A stretch of DNA of 64,000 nucleotides from Amphibalanus amphitrite (GCF_019059575.1 NW_024883096.1:1-64000); one strand, 5' to 3'. Positions 10,493 to 22,473 are shown, counted from the stretch's first letter. Translations and numbers: made by a program. The notes: generated by a model not told the origin, from the letters alone.

Positions 10493-13400
10493 AATATTTT
10501 TTGTATTGTTAAAACTGTATCCGCCCTCGAACGATAAATATTGTTGATCCATCAGAAACATATCCCCTGGAATGAGTTTGGACTTGGCTGGATCTAATAT
10601 TAGCGAGTATCTGCTAATGCAGTTTCTTGGCTTACACAGTACGCACACAAGCATACATACTTCCTGCCCTTGGTTATTCCTCACTTGAATGAAAATTTTG
10701 CTATAATAACTATTCCAAGCAGTTAACAGGTTTTAGTGCAGTGCCAAGTCGGAACCGTTCAGCGCCGCCAGTCTCCCAGGCGGCGCGTAACGGGCGCCGC
10801 CGGCCGCCGCGCCGCCGCTCTGGCAGGGTGTTTGACTTCATATCTCTGTTGCTAGAAAAGTTGTGGACCGATTTACTTGATTCTTGCATGAAAAGATCCG
10901 CCATTCAATTCTTAGCAGATAACGAAAATTTGACGTCAATTGCACGATCCGCTGCCCATATTGTGGTACTGCCATCTATTGACAAGGCTGGCGAACTAAA
11001 GCCGGGCGGCTATTTCCACTTTTGACACACCATGCAGTGTCTGCCCATTGACCATCCGAGTCGGTTCAATACTCCGGGCTGCGTTCGCCGTCGTGCGCCT
11101 TCACCAAACGTTATTGCACTACTGCGCACCAGTGGACGGTCAAAGGCACACTTCAACCTTCAGCAGCACGGCATTGAAGCCGGCAGCAAGGACGACCAAT
11201 TACACGAAAATGCACGGCCATTGCCTTGCACGCTACGAATGATTGAGGAACGTAACTGCAGATAATGGCTTTTCCACGGTATGAAATGCTCGGCAATGCT
11301 GAACAAATTATTTTACGTAATGTTTTAGGATAACCGTCGTCTGTTGCTTTCTCAGCATCGATTGACTTTAACCGAACTTTATTCCGCGTTAAAGGGACTA
11401 TCCCACCTTCTAAAATGTTGTTAAAACCAGTTAAATTGTGCCCGACTTTATAGATTGGATGACCAGGAACACGGTTCTGGCATTTATTTTTCATTAAACA
11501 TCTTAGGCTTCCCATATTCCAAACACAAACTTTCAAATATGTGACGTCACAGCCCAAAATTACCTCCTTCCCCAGGCCACATTACTGTCATAAAGCTGAT
11601 TCTTTTTACTCTGTAGGCACCACAACAAAGTTCAGACCAAGTTTTAAGCGATTTTTCAACGAACAAACCCATTTAAATCAGAATGACTAAACGAGGTGAC
11701 GTCACACTAACGGTCGCTGCATGTTGAAGATAGGGCCTTGTACAAGGCCCATTTTCAAATGAAGGGAACGAATTTCTTCAACACCAAGAGGCCGCGGGGG
11801 TTGCAACCTAGATAGATAGTGGTTTCTGAACCTCGCCGCAAACTTGGCTATCTCAGCTCAAACCCCATGTTAAAGGTGGGATAGTCCCTTTAACCTGTGT
11901 TTGCTGCTGGAATAAAGTCGTTTGAATTAATTTAAATGGACTGAAGAATGTAAAGGGAAAAGGAGAGGAGAAGACTCTAGGAAGGACTGAGGAGATGAAA
12001 GAAGCAGAAAAGATTTTGGAAGTTTTGATGCTGTTCCGACTAATAATCGCAGGGAAAACTTTCAGCGTCAACCTCATCAACAGAGTTTGAGAAATGAAAG
12101 TTTCTCCATTTAAGGTCAATTAACCCATTTCTGTTAATTGAAATCACTTTTATCTCAGTCATTAGCTCTTTTCGTTCAATGTGTTGTGAGACTTGAATTC
12201 TACATTTTCCTGAAAAAAAAAATGATTTCGATAATTAATCTTCATAAATGATCATACATACCTAATCTAAAAACAAAAATATTTGAACCTTTCTGTATTC
12301 CTGAAATGTTTTCTCATCCATGACCCAGGTCCCAGAGTTTCCGCACCATGAAATTAAAATCCAGGGGCCACTTTCATGGTGCAGCAATGGTGGCGGTGCG
12401 CGGAACGGTCCTGGTCAGAGCGAGGCTGGATACGCGGAACGGCCCTGAGCCGCCGGATGGGACGGCGCATGGCCGGGACGGGGCGTGCGCGACTGCGTAG
12501 CTCGCGGCGTTGTCATGTGATCATTTGGTGCACATCTGGTGCAGATTAGGTGCAAATTTGGTCAATTCAGGTTCAGTGTGCCTCTTAGTAGCTATCAGCT
12601 AGGGCTGCACTAATTGCTTATGTGCCTGCTTTGTCATATTATCCGAGAGCATCATCGATTACAACACTGAAATAAATTCATAAAATGAATATATTTACTG
12701 TAAAAAAGATATGGTGCAGATTTGGTCAAATTAGGTGCATTCGCCGGATAGCCCGTCGTGAAAACGGCTAATATCGCGCTGCTGTGCCCATGCAAGTGAT
12801 AATAGCATGCATAAGACTTCCATCGACAACCGAAAAGCGGTTGCGAGGAATAAAATATGCGTGTCATAGTAGGACAGAACACATCAAAGACCATTATTTA
12901 GCTATGACTTTGATGATAAAGGCTTCTTAGCAATTATGTAAAACTCGAGCCATGCTTCAGAAGACTGGCTGATCAATGATCAATGCCGATTTACATCCAA
13001 TGCACTGGTCACGGGAGAACTAGGAGTGAACGGATTGTTCTTGTACCTACCGTGTCCTCGTCCGGCGGAAGAGGAAATGGGACACTCATGTAGTGAGATC
13101 AGACATCAAAGTTTGACTAGATTGGATATTGTACGTAACCAACACTGCTTGCTGGGTTAGAATATGGGATCACGGATGCGGAAAACTCTCTTTCGACTTT
13201 CACTGAAGGTTGATGTTGTTTGTAGTCAACCGACGCCAGTGAGTGTATCATAAACTGGGGCGGAAGTTGGAAGCATTATTTCAGCTTCCGAGACATATCT
13301 GAAAGCATCGAACGGTTCTTCAGAAGACCAGCTTTGAGTTCTGCAATATTTTTACCAAGTTTCTGATACGAGCCTCCAGCCTATAATGTTATGACGATAC

Positions 13401-14085
13401 TAAAGCAGGTTGAAGGCCTACGTAAATAGCTATGGTGTCTGTGATGCAAACAGTATTTCCAGAAAGCTTTTCTATATGACTATATTTTATTCGTCCCTGA
13501 TTTTAAGTGTAACGTTGCGTAAATCAAATTGCGTAAAAGCAGCCTTCTTTTTTATAAAACATTTTCCCTATAGCACATGCTAATTTCAGTTTCTAAACCC
13601 AAAGCCAAGCAATGCGGCTAAGTTAGCTTCAAAACAGGGCATTCTCTGAACCAAAAACACAATACGATATCTCATCTCCTCAACCGCACCTTTAAATATC
13701 ACGCGCAGAAATGGAGACATCTTGAACTTCTGTCGTTCTCTTTGAACGTCAGGTGGCCTTGCACGAAGCAAATTCAAATAATTCTATCATTCCTGGGTAG
13801 AATGCGATTTAGTTCCAAATTTTGAGACTACTGTTCCAGAAATCATATTGAAAATGCCAACGCTCTGCCCGTCTCTGTGTAGGTACCCAATTATGAACTC
13901 CACAAAGCCGTTGCAACTCGATAGGCACATATTCTTCCTCTGTGTAATCTTCATGAATCCAGTTCCTATTCACCCGTCCATCGGCACTCAGCAGGTCCTC
14001 GTAGATACCCCTGCAGCTGCCGTGTGTGCCGTGACTAACACCCGCCTGCCACGCACTGACCGGACCTCCTTCCGTGTGCCCCCAG
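10493..14085. other. Region upstream of exon 1: no gene recognised apart from a MITE
   Basis: Mixed AT-rich and GC-rich sequence. It contains the TTAA-flanked element at 11393-11889 and a repeated GGTGCA-AT-TGGT word near 12525-12560 and 12714-12740. No exon with splice sites and Ig or signal-peptide character was found. The frame just upstream of 14086 stays open but does not look like a secretion signal. Confidence 0.5.
11393..11889. mobile_element. 497-bp MITE with TTAA flanks
   Basis: The inverted ends are AGGGACTATCCCACC on the left and the exact reverse complement on the right, bordered by TTAA at 11389-11392 and 11890-11893. It is non-coding and too short for a transposase. The TTAA could be target duplication (piggyBac-like) or part of the inverted repeat, since TTAA is itself palindromic. 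Confidence 0.75.
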
Positions 14086-14296
14086 CCGAGCCGGAGCGAG
14101 GCGTCGACCAGGGTGTCGGGCCCAGCTTCACGGCCCTGCCGGCACGCGACGCGGGGGTGTTCGACCGACAGACGGGCGTGGCGCTGGAATGTCGCGCCGA
14201 CGGGTCGCCCACCCCTGCACTGAGCTGGGTCACGGCCGATGGTCGGCCAGTGACCTCTGTACCCGGAATACGGGTGGTGGACAGGGGGCAAATCAG
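14086..14296 (+). CDS. Dscam: Dscam-family exon 1 in window: N-terminal part of Ig1
   Basis: Encodes about 70 residues that begin Ig domain 1 of a Down syndrome cell adhesion molecule homologue, a homophilic neuronal and immune receptor. Visible marks are GPSFTALP at the domain start, the first core cysteine in VALECRADG and the core tryptophan in LSWVTADG. The segment parallels the family's typical GP-F...ECKASGNPMPEIIW stretch. The acceptor follows a pyrimidine-rich run ending CCCCCAG at 14085, and the donor is CAG|GTCGGT at 14297. It starts in phase 1 and ends in phase 2, and the phase-2 end joins perfectly to the exon at 15979. A weaker alternative acceptor exists at 14111. No signal peptide precedes it in the open frame, so the leader exon must be further upstream. 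Which Dscam paralogue it is cannot be decided here. Confidence 0.88.
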
Positions 14297-15978
14297 GTCG
14301 GTGTGCCGTCCCTCGTGTATCATGTCCTTTTTGTCGGATGAGTTATATAGTCCAATATCAACATATCTTTTGCTAGCAGCTGCTTTTCAATCGATGTGCC
14401 TTTATTGATGCATGCAATATACTTCCATTAGGTATCATTTAAACTTACGGGCAAATGTGATAGATGAGCGATACTTTGGTAGCAAATATAATGTCTGAGA
14501 AAGCACCAATGCAGCGTGGGCGCAGCTGTAGCTGCTCGATTTGCTCTGGTGATGATCGTAACTGAATTACAATGTTATTCCGCAGAGTGAGATAAGTTTA
14601 TTCCCAAACATGCCCCCAAACTATCGGGTGATTGGATCAAATTACGAATCCCATCATGATGGCCAAATTGTGAAATTTCGTTTTGCAAACTGCAAAGTTA
14701 ACTCGTCTGTAAGTGGTTTGCCGCAACAACTGCCGCGCTGTACGACGTCATATACATGCGGAACGTCCCGTTTGCGTCAGAACTTTGCCAGGTGCTCATT
14801 GGAGCCGCTATGCCACTGCCGCCTGGGCGGCGCGTGCCTGCAGTCGAACCGGGCCGCCGTGCTGCAGCTGGCAGGGGCAGCCGGTCAGGACGAGGCCTGG
14901 GTCCCTCGGGACACCGACTCTGCGGGCTGCCCGAGCTGCGCTCCCATAAACTGACGCTCATGCAGAGAAATAGAGCAGCGCTCGAGTTATGGCCTCGGTC
15001 TCTGGTGTGTGCGTGTGAAGTGTGAATTCACTTGGATATGATGTTTCAGGAGACATATACGTTCTAGTATTAATAACGGAGAGTGAATAAGTTATGCGTC
15101 TGGGTTTGCATTCGTCAGCTTTGTTGCTTTGGTGAGATGAAAGAAAGTGACGTAAAATAGCTTGTTTCAACAATGAGATCAACGAAACAGGCTAGAATCT
15201 TTCCATTTAGATAAGTGTTATGAATGGGGCCACCCAACGATAAATCTGCGAAGTGTACAATTAGTGGTTTTCGTAGTTATTAGAATGTAGATACAATAGT
15301 GCTTAACCATCACTGGGAAATTCAATTCATACGACAAAAGAGATGCTTTCCACTTCTCGCTAAGTGGCTATAGCTGTGGCGATCGCCGGCCAATAACAAC
15401 TGCGGTGGTAGGCTGTGCCGCGTGACAACGATGCTCGGCGGTACAGACTACCATCGCAGGCAGGTGCGCCCAGTCCGCCGCGCTGGTTATCGCGTGGACG
15501 AGCGTTCGAACATAACGGGCAAGCAATGTGCTCGTCTTTTGCGCTTGGGGATATTTGAATTGCGCTTATGCCAGGGACTCATCGCCTATCGGTCATAAAC
15601 TGCTCCATAATTTTATATAAGACAGTTAATTGAAGAAGGCACATAATTTTCTTATGAGGCATTCATATGTTTCAAACGTGTATTTTACGTCTCCGGATGG
15701 AGTTTTCTGGGCTGGGACGTTGTGTATAAGGATCAGTTAAGTTGTGCTATTGCAGAGCTTATTTTACATTGGCTAGTTTTCTCGTAAATAAAAAGCATAT
15801 ATTTCATCCCTTCGTCAAAAAATGACTGAATGAAAATGCTTTGCGTTTGTATGCATTCTAACCACTTGTTGAAGAGGCGTTAGATTCCGATCAAGATCAA
15901 TTTTCTACTTAGACTAAAATTCAGCAAACATGTAAATGAGCACAACTCGTTTAGTACGGCTTCCATCGTTTATTGCAG
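14297..15978 (+). other. Intron 1 of the Dscam-family gene
   Basis: 1,682 bases. It holds a GC-rich patch (14780-14960) with open frames in several phases, none Ig-like. No repeats of note. Confidence 0.8.
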
Positions 15979-16094
15979 GTATTTCTCGTTCACGAGCGAC
16001 ATGTACAACCCGGACTACCATCGGACTGAGCTGAGGTGCATGGCGTCCAACAGCGCGGGAGCCATCATTAGCCTTCCCGTCAGGATCTGGGCAG
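15979..16094 (+). CDS. Dscam: Dscam-family exon 2: C-terminal part of Ig1
   Basis: Completes Ig domain 1. The frame reads YFSFTSDMYNPDYHRTEL and then the second core cysteine in RCMASNSAGAIISLPVRIWA, the F and G strands plus the link to Ig2. From the Trp of exon 1 to this Cys there are about 43 residues, as usual for Dscam Ig1. The acceptor is TTTATTGCAG at 15978 and the donor is G|GTGAGA at 16095. The exon begins with one base completing an Arg codon from exon 1 and ends in phase 1, the phase shared by most Dscam inter-domain junctions. The family identification rests on the joined protein, not on this short piece alone. Confidence 0.9.
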
Positions 16095-16712
16095 GTGAGA
16101 TGCTCGCGCTGTTGAAAATTTAGGAGTGTGAGTGTAATGATTTTCTTTCAGGAGATTACATATCATGGTTCAAGTAAAAATCTGGCCGCTTTTGATATGC
16201 ATCATTTATAGTGGGAATAGTTAATATGAGTCCACCTGGCTTTATATTTGGGACGGCGTCTGTCTCCGACACATTAAGAGCGACCGAAAAAACTGCCTCA
16301 GGGCCACGAGTGGAGAGAGAAGCCAGTCGGATCAATGCCACACCGAAGTCGAGCACCGTGTTTTCCGACAGTTCCGTAATGGAAAAGCTAAACATAGTTA
16401 AGATCACTTTGACCGCCTCTTCATGCTCGGGCGAAGATTTCCTCCGGGCCATTCCTTTCGAAGAGTGGTAAAGAAGAGGTCCATTTATCTGGATCGGAGC
16501 GTTTGCAGTGCTGCACACAGCATCCCCGAGAGCCTTTCCGCCAGTGGACGCCGCTTCGCTGAAATACTATTACGGCTGCTAAAGTGGTGGTAAACAGCCC
16601 GGCTGGTACGGTGGCGATAGAAATAATGACCCCATAAATACGTGTATTTATGCGCTGGTTAATGTTATTGCCAACGATCAGTCACTCACTCTCTCTCTAT
16701 CCCTCCCTCCCT

Positions 16713-16770
<58 letters not shown>

Positions 16771-16873
16771 ACAGTAGTTTCACTCAGGGCATCGTAATTT
16801 TTTTATCACATGATAATTCAACTCAGCACTTATCAGACTGCTAAAGCCTGATTCACCCTGCTCCCTCCACCAG
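16095..16873 (+). other. Intron 2 of the Dscam-family gene with CT microsatellite
   Basis: 779 bases. A CT tract at 16685-16767 lies about 106 bases upstream of the exon 3 acceptor, where it could bind pyrimidine-tract splicing regulators; that role is inference. Confidence 0.8.
16685..16767. repeat. CT microsatellite upstream of exon 3
   Basis: About 80 bases of CT dinucleotides, preceded by CCCTCCCTCC units. Confidence 0.95.
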
Positions 16874-17035
16874 TGTTGAGCCGTCCATACGAGCTACTGG
16901 TTCGGGATAGTTTCGCCTCGGCCGGCGGACCAGCTCTTCTCACCTGTGACCTGCCCAGCTACGTCACTAGTCACGTGACCGTGGCCTCGTGGGTGCGTGA
17001 CGACGAGTTCAACATCTATCCCAGCGACGACACAG
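16874..17035 (+). CDS. Dscam: Dscam-family exon 3: N-terminal half of Ig2
   Basis: Encodes the first half of Ig2: VLSRPYELLVRDSFASAGG, the first core Cys in ALLTCDLPSYV and the core Trp in VASWVRDDEF. This corresponds to the Dscam family's ...AILKCNIPSFV...VSWV segment. In insect and crustacean Dscam1 the equivalent exon (exon 4) exists as an array of alternatives; only this one copy was found here. The acceptor is CCACCAG at 16873, with a CT microsatellite (16685-16767) ending about 106 bases upstream. The donor is CACAG|GTCAGT at 17036. Phase 1 at both ends fits its neighbours. Ig2 is part of the Ig1-Ig4 horseshoe that mediates homophilic binding in this family. Confidence 0.93.
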
Positions 17036-18033
17036 GTCAGTTTGACCGGTTTGCTTGTAGAATGTGTGAGAGTGTCCGAGAGGGATTGGGAATTTCCTCT
17101 GTGCTAGTTTTACAATGTAGAATGCTGGAGCTGGATGGACATGGCAAACTTCATGCTGAGGACCGGTGGAGAAGGTGATACGTATACCTACGCATCGCAC
17201 ATCCTGTGATGTCAATGCTTTTTGTAAGACGAAAATGGTTAGTTTTTTTTACGTGTCAAATGACTAAAGAAAAATGGTGTACTTACATACATAACTGTAC
17301 CGGCTCCGCGCTAGAAAGCAAAACAAAACATAAATTCTTATTCTAGCGCCCTGCAAAATGCTCCTTTATACGCATGCCTAGTACGTCCTGATGTTCTAAT
17401 CGCATGCAAGTAACATTGATTCATGAGCCAATTCATTTATCGAAGGTATGCTTATGTTTTACATTGCACTATTTATTTTCCTTGCCATAATCATTGTTCG
17501 AATCTGCACATCTACACTTCAATCATAATAATGCATTCGCATAGTATAACGTCTCACCTACTATTACAACCTTTCCATCTCACCATGCTCTCGCCATTCA
17601 ATATGAGCCGAGCCGTCATCCCATCTGTTTGACGCCACCCTTCACCGGCACTGGGGCGGACCTTTCGCGACCAGCCGCTGTCGTCTCATGCTCCGTCCGA
17701 GATGACACTGGCTGTCAACGGCCACCGACACTGCCGGGTTTATGCACCCGCCAGCCGGCGGATTCAGAATGTCAACCGAGAGCTCTGGAGGCTCCGGGGC
17801 CGAGCCCACTTATCAAACCGGGCTCTGGGAGCGTTAGCCAGTCTCCGCAAATGCCACTGGAGCCTGTTAGAGCGGTCCAGATGCCCTGCACCTGGCGACT
17901 ATGTGACAGGTTGCTCTCCACATATATCAGTGGACTGCAGAGTGTAGATTCAGCGTCTGGTGTCAGTCCACAGAGTACCACTAGCCTGTGGATTCATATC
18001 GGGTGGTCCTGACGAAGGGGCTCTCTTCCACAG
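17036..18033 (+). other. Intron 3 of the Dscam-family gene
   Basis: 998 bases. I see no repeats or alternative Ig2 exons; Dscam1-type arrays would be expected next to exon 3. Confidence 0.8.
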
Positions 18034-18180
18034 ACGGTCGGTATGTGATGTTGCCGAGCGGTGAGCTGCTGCTGCGCGCCCCAGAGGCCGACCAGGGACA
18101 CACGTTCCGGTGTCGAGTGGTCAACACGGTCACTGGACAAACGCGGCTCAGCTCCAACGCAGCCAAGGTGGTCATACGAG
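18034..18180 (+). CDS. Dscam: Dscam-family exon 4: C-terminal half of Ig2
   Basis: Encodes DGRYVMLPSGELLLRAPE, then the second core cysteine in HTFRCRVVNTVTGQTRLSSN and the end AAKVVIRG. The family's matching segment is the well-conserved GKY-vLPSGELhI...Y-CRT-h-LTGETRLSA, so this is one of the most diagnostic exons in the window. The acceptor is CTCTTCCACAG at 18033 and the donor is CGAG|GTGAGG at 18181, phase 1 at both ends. About 40 bases spanning its 3' end and donor are repeated near 18470-18510 (see separate entry). The reading frame upstream of the acceptor is also open but does not resemble the family, so it is treated as intron. Confidence 0.94.
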
Positions 18181-18416
18181 GTGAGGAGCTGACGGAGACC
18201 TGGCCAGACCCGACCAGACCAGACCCGGGCTGACCACTGACCAGACCTGACCAGACCCGTTCCCATCTGACGCGGATCAGTCCCAACACGACTGTGAGAC
18301 GCAACCGTAGCGTTCCAGCGTGTATTGGCGTCCGACTCCAAGTGCCCACCAAAGGACTAGGAACTCAGCCCGCCGGCCGACCGCCGGAGAGCAGGACATG
18401 GCAGTGGCATCTCCAG

Positions 18417-18510
18417 GGAGCCTACTCGGGCAAACACCGGCACACCCCACACAACAGGGGCGGGAACACCAGCACAACGACCAAGATGGTCATACGAGGT
18501 GAGGAACTGA
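18417..18510 (+). pseudogene. Possible relic of a duplicated Ig2 C-terminal exon
   Basis: The last ~38 bases are a near copy of the exon 4/intron 4 junction: CCAAGRTGGTCATACGAG followed by GTGAGGARCTGAC, with the same frame at the donor (18498|18499). Upstream, after a CAG at 18416, the in-frame product reads GAYSGKHRHTPHN and ends TTTKMVIRG. This resembles an Ig F/G strand in which the core cysteine position is Gly. It may be a decayed alternative exon or only a local duplication of the junction; there is no evidence that it is spliced. Confidence 0.4.
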
Positions 18511-20476
18511 CTCGACCAGACTGGACAATCAGATCATATCAGATACGACCCAACTATACCTGGCCTTGCAGAGCTGCCTCGATTGGACCCGACCGGACCA
18601 AACATGGTCCGACCCAGTCTCGCTTCACTTGACATGACGAAAGTCAGCCCGACTCGACCAGACTCAGTCCCTGACCAAACCCCAGACAGACTCGGCCCAC
18701 CTCGACTCGACTATGTCCCGAACAGACCCGACCCGATCGTTGCTACCGTCCTACCCCGCCTCCACGCCGACCCCGGGGGACCGGTTGACCCTGGACTCCG
18801 CCACGGTCCGCCGCGCTGTGGAAAGGTTTCAGGAGAAGGTCATGGCACGGATGGAGACATGAGTGGCAGTGTGCTCCTGCCAGAACCGCCCGGAACGCTA
18901 GATCGATATACCGACGACTACTGTAGGGAATACAATACGGGTCTTTGTTACAGTTGCTCGTTTGCTGCATTCTATGTCGATTTTTTTTTTTAATGAACGA
19001 AATTCCGAGAGGTGGGTGGATCGTTTGATCATTAGAATCTTTACTGATGATAGTTGTTGAGACTAATCACGAAACTATCCTACGTGTACTCCTGCTGCAA
19101 CGGATGGTAATTTGCTTCTGAGTTATTATCTCATTCATCGGAAACAGCCCGCCGACAATACCCGATTTCTGTAAGCCTATTAACGTAATTTACTTCACTC
19201 CCCTGAATCCGATTTCACTTTGTCTTGGATGCCAATGGTGCAAATAAACAGCCATCATGCGAGTGCATTGGGCAATACAAAACCAATATCGTAATTAGCT
19301 AGCCAGTCGGTGGTGCCGACGAATTTCGGTGTCGGTCCCAGGCCAGGTCGATGTGTAATTTGTCAGTGGATGTCGATACGAACTCATCTGTAACAGGCCA
19401 ATTTCCTTTCAGATTTGCTGCCCCGAGCCTGGCCCTGAACAATGATTATAGCGCTGATGAGTGTAATAACTGAGCTCGTATTTCTAAACGTTGCGTGAGA
19501 GGAAGAATTAGGATCTCACATTCTTTACTCAGAAGTAATTCAGCTTTTATAGCTGTCATCGAAGAACGTATTTATGTAGATTGGAATAAAATGGGTGTTC
19601 CTTGTTGATGCATGGTTGACTGTGATTCTTTTCACTCTTTATTTTGCTCACTCGCGTGGATAAGTAGAATGTGTTTCGTCTGTAGGTAAGATTGACTTCA
19701 TATTGCAGGCCGTTTCCCGCTTTTGATTCGATGCAAGGCTGAGTATTTCAATCTCTGTTCGGGAAAAGACTATTGTGATTGAGATTGCGCTTGCAATACG
19801 TGTTTGCTTTTTTCCTTCGCTTTGTTTCTTATTGCATGCGACAATACGTGCTGACGGGCGCCAGTGTTATTTATTTTTGCTCAGTGCAGTGCGCGGTACC
19901 TATCAGCATTGGAGGACGACGGGCTGCACTCTCAACATAGGCGCCGGGTTCCCGGAGGCGGGTGGCGCCGTTTCTTCTAACACGGCACTGCTGGAACCCC
20001 TCCGGGTCGGTTATTGACAGCCACGTGCCAACTTATGCATCATCAACTCCCCGAGGGCACGTGGCGCTCCAACACGTGGGCGATGTGGACCACGTGTACA
20101 GGAGGGGTGGGCTGGGCGAGGGTTACTATCCGTTCCAGTCAGTGTCTGTTGGAACGGGGGTGGGCGGGGCGGCCCGTCGTGAGCGCGGACGTTAGGAGTC
20201 GTTTGACATGGACAGAAGATTGGCGGAGCCATTCCACCGCTGAAAGTGGCTCCTGTATTCGCCATTGTGTCTGGTTGACATTCTATGGTAGGGTTGACGG
20301 AGCATTTGACAGTCGAACTTCTAACTGAGCTGAGCATAATATGAGCTAACATTTCCATCGCCCTTCATGTGCAAACCTTTTCTACAATGAAATTAACTTT
20401 TCATACTGCGCATTGCGTAGGCGTTTATGCACATAACTCTACATTTTCACCCTGACCCTCACTTACAAAACATGAG

Positions 20477-20555
20477 TGCTCGTTTCTAACGGCTTCTGGC
20501 GCTCCCTGACCAAGAGTAGGTGCTCGTTTCTAACGGTTTCTGGCGCTCCCTGACC
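20477..20555 (+). repeat. Tandem duplication of the exon 5 acceptor region
   Basis: Thirty-five bases (TGCTCGTTTCTAACGG through CTCCCTGACC) occur at 20477-20511 and again at 20521-20555 with one difference, separated by nine bases. The second copy leads straight into the exon 5 acceptor at 20564. The TCTAAC word is a plausible branch point and is present in both copies. Confidence 0.9.
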
Positions 20556-20564
20556 GTCCGGCAG

Positions 20565-20682
20565 ATCGACCGCCGCCTGATGCGCCCCAGGTCGCCGTTC
20601 TGAGGAGAGAAGAGGCCGTCAGAGAGGGTGACACGCTGGTGGTGCCCTGCGTGGTATCGTCACAGCCGCCGGCGGATGTTCG
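20565..20682 (+). CDS. Dscam: Dscam-family exon 5: N-terminal half of Ig3
   Basis: Encodes DRPPPDAPQVAVLRREEAV, then the first core Cys in DTLVVPCVVSSQPPADV, the opening of Ig3. This position corresponds to the hypervariable exon 6 of Dscam1, but only one copy is seen. The acceptor is CCGTCCGGCAG at 20564 and the donor is CG|GTATGTG at 20683. It enters in phase 1 and leaves in phase 2, and the split Arg codon (CG+G) is completed exactly by exon 6. The 35 bases just before the acceptor are a near-perfect tandem copy of 20477-20511, so the branch-point/pyrimidine region has been duplicated. The sequence is GC-rich, like the other exons. Confidence 0.9.
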
Positions 20683-21412
20683 GTATGTGTCGAGCTGGGA
20701 TGGGCGTATGACATTGTATGAATGTTTGATGGATGGCAGATAATTGTTCTTGAATCTTGATGCTGACATAGTTCGTTGATTGTTTATGTGATTTGGTATT
20801 TGATTGATTGATTGATTGATTAATTTTGCGAATACCTAATTCAATTATGCTATTTTTATAAAATGCACACCATTCTTTGATAATAGCCACTCGCTAAGCT
20901 TTCAGCATTGACATAAGCTTCAAGTACCTATCTTTCGATTGCCACTATTCAAAGCTATTTCTTGAAGAAAAAAAAAATGATAAGCAGCACACACAGGCTG
21001 TTTCATCAAAGTCGAATAGCATCCTGTTCCATATAAGCTTGTATTTTCCTTGCAACATTGCGTCCCTTTGAATCTCGTCTCTGTATTATCGGAGCACAGA
21101 CAGACTTATTTGACCTGTCAGCCATGTCATTTCCCCAATCGTTCACCTACAAATGACTCTGGAGCTCTCTTTGCCTGTGCAATTTCGTCCGACATGTCGA
21201 CTGACGGCGCAATCTCGGCCGGCCTGAATCCCTGAACGCTCATAACTCATCAATGCGACGCTGGATAGCGCTCATCTCACACCGTCCGGTCGGTACTGGT
21301 GGGGGACGGTTTTGGCGCTGCGACGTCAGTTTGGTACTTACCTGGTGCACACGCCACTCTGTCTACGGTGCTCCTCTCCCCTGCGCCCTCCTACCTCTGC
21401 CTCACCTCATCT

Positions 21413-21480
<68 letters not shown>

Positions 21481-22473
21481 CCCCTCTCTCTCTCTCCGCC
21501 CCTCTCTCTCTCGCTCTCTCCCAGCACTCCTGTCCTCTCTCCACCTCTCCCAGCTCTCCCGTCCGCCTCCACCGGCCAATATCGCCTTCAGTGGCCCGGT
21601 CGACGCGTCCCATTGTCTCTCCGCAGTGGCCCTAGCACCGCCTGGGGGCCAATCTGTCGTCACGCCGCCCCCAGGGAGGGAGAGAGGCAACGACCTCTCC
21701 AGGGCAGACATGGTAGCACCCCCTAGGGCCGATAGGGGACGGGGATGCCATACCGGTCAGTGGCGGTCCCCAGTCTAGCTAGACTGACCGTCAGAGGGAA
21801 TGCTTGACGATGGCAACAGCACGAAGGGTGTGTGGCAGGACACGGAACTCCACGGCTCGTCCGCTCCGCCCCTGATCAGCCGGACAGGCTCTGAGAGAGT
21901 CTCTCATGCCTCACCGAGTATCGCTGAGGGGGAGAACGCTGGTCCGGCGTCAGACCGAGCAGCGAATCAGCTGACGGTGCTCTTTCGGGGCGTATTTCGA
22001 GGGTGCGGCCCTGATTGCCAATTGGTGGCCTCCTCAGACCCAGCCGATGGGGGGTTTAGTCAGATCGGGAGCTCGTGCTGCCGACACCGCACGATATCTC
22101 AGCCAGTGGGCGGTGATATGAGCTGATGCGTCGGCGCTGCTCGCCCAATTAGAACGAGTCTTAGAGAGGACCGTCTTCGTGCTAACAGCATGGACAATTG
22201 AACACGTTTTATATTTTTAGGATATTAGAATGAATTGTGTTCGGTTCGACGGTTCGACCGAGCCAGAAAGTCCAATATGACATAAATGTGGGCAAAACGA
22301 TGCCATTCTACCATCAAACTGTTTTTTTTTATCTATGCTCGATGCTAGAAAATAAATGCACTGATCTTGTTTATGTTTCGACTGAATATGTGATGTGTGT
22401 GCCCTTGCGGCTTGCAGTACCTATGTTTCCTGCTCCCTTCTCTCACTATACCCCGTGTGTTTTTCCCGGCTAG
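20683..22473 (+). other. Intron 5 of the Dscam-family gene
   Basis: 1,791 bases. It contains the CT microsatellite at 21413-21521 and a short (GATT)n run near 20802-20822. No additional Ig3 exon was seen. Confidence 0.8.
21413..21521. repeat. CT microsatellite in intron 5
   Basis: About 68 bases of perfect CT dinucleotides followed by two CTCTCTCTCCGCCC units. Spurious Ser-Leu frames arise from it. Confidence 0.95.

Larger units (their letters stand above)
18181..20564 (+). other. Intron 4 of the Dscam-family gene
   Basis: 2,384 bases. It begins with many GACC/CCAGACC words (18195-18270 and 18505-18740), includes the copied exon 4 end near 18417-18510, and finishes with the duplicated acceptor region at 20477-20555. 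A frame at about 18737-18862 ending in Val-Met-Ala-Arg-Met-Glu-Thr is open but has no Ig match. Confidence 0.75.

Noticed and set aside
14610..15025. GC-rich open frames in three phases as a possible extra exon of Ig1
   Set aside because: Exons 1 and 2 join in phase without it and give a normal-length Ig1; the frames have no Ig residues and no suitable donor/acceptor pair.
18737..18862. Open frame with GDRLTLDSATV as a second Ig3 N-terminal exon
   Set aside because: No core cysteine, no acceptor/donor pair in matching phase, and the C-terminal part is unlike Ig3.
16094..20565. Dscam1-type arrays of alternative Ig2/Ig3 exons
   Set aside because: Only one intact exon was found for each half-domain; the sole extra copy is the short decayed segment near 18417-18510.
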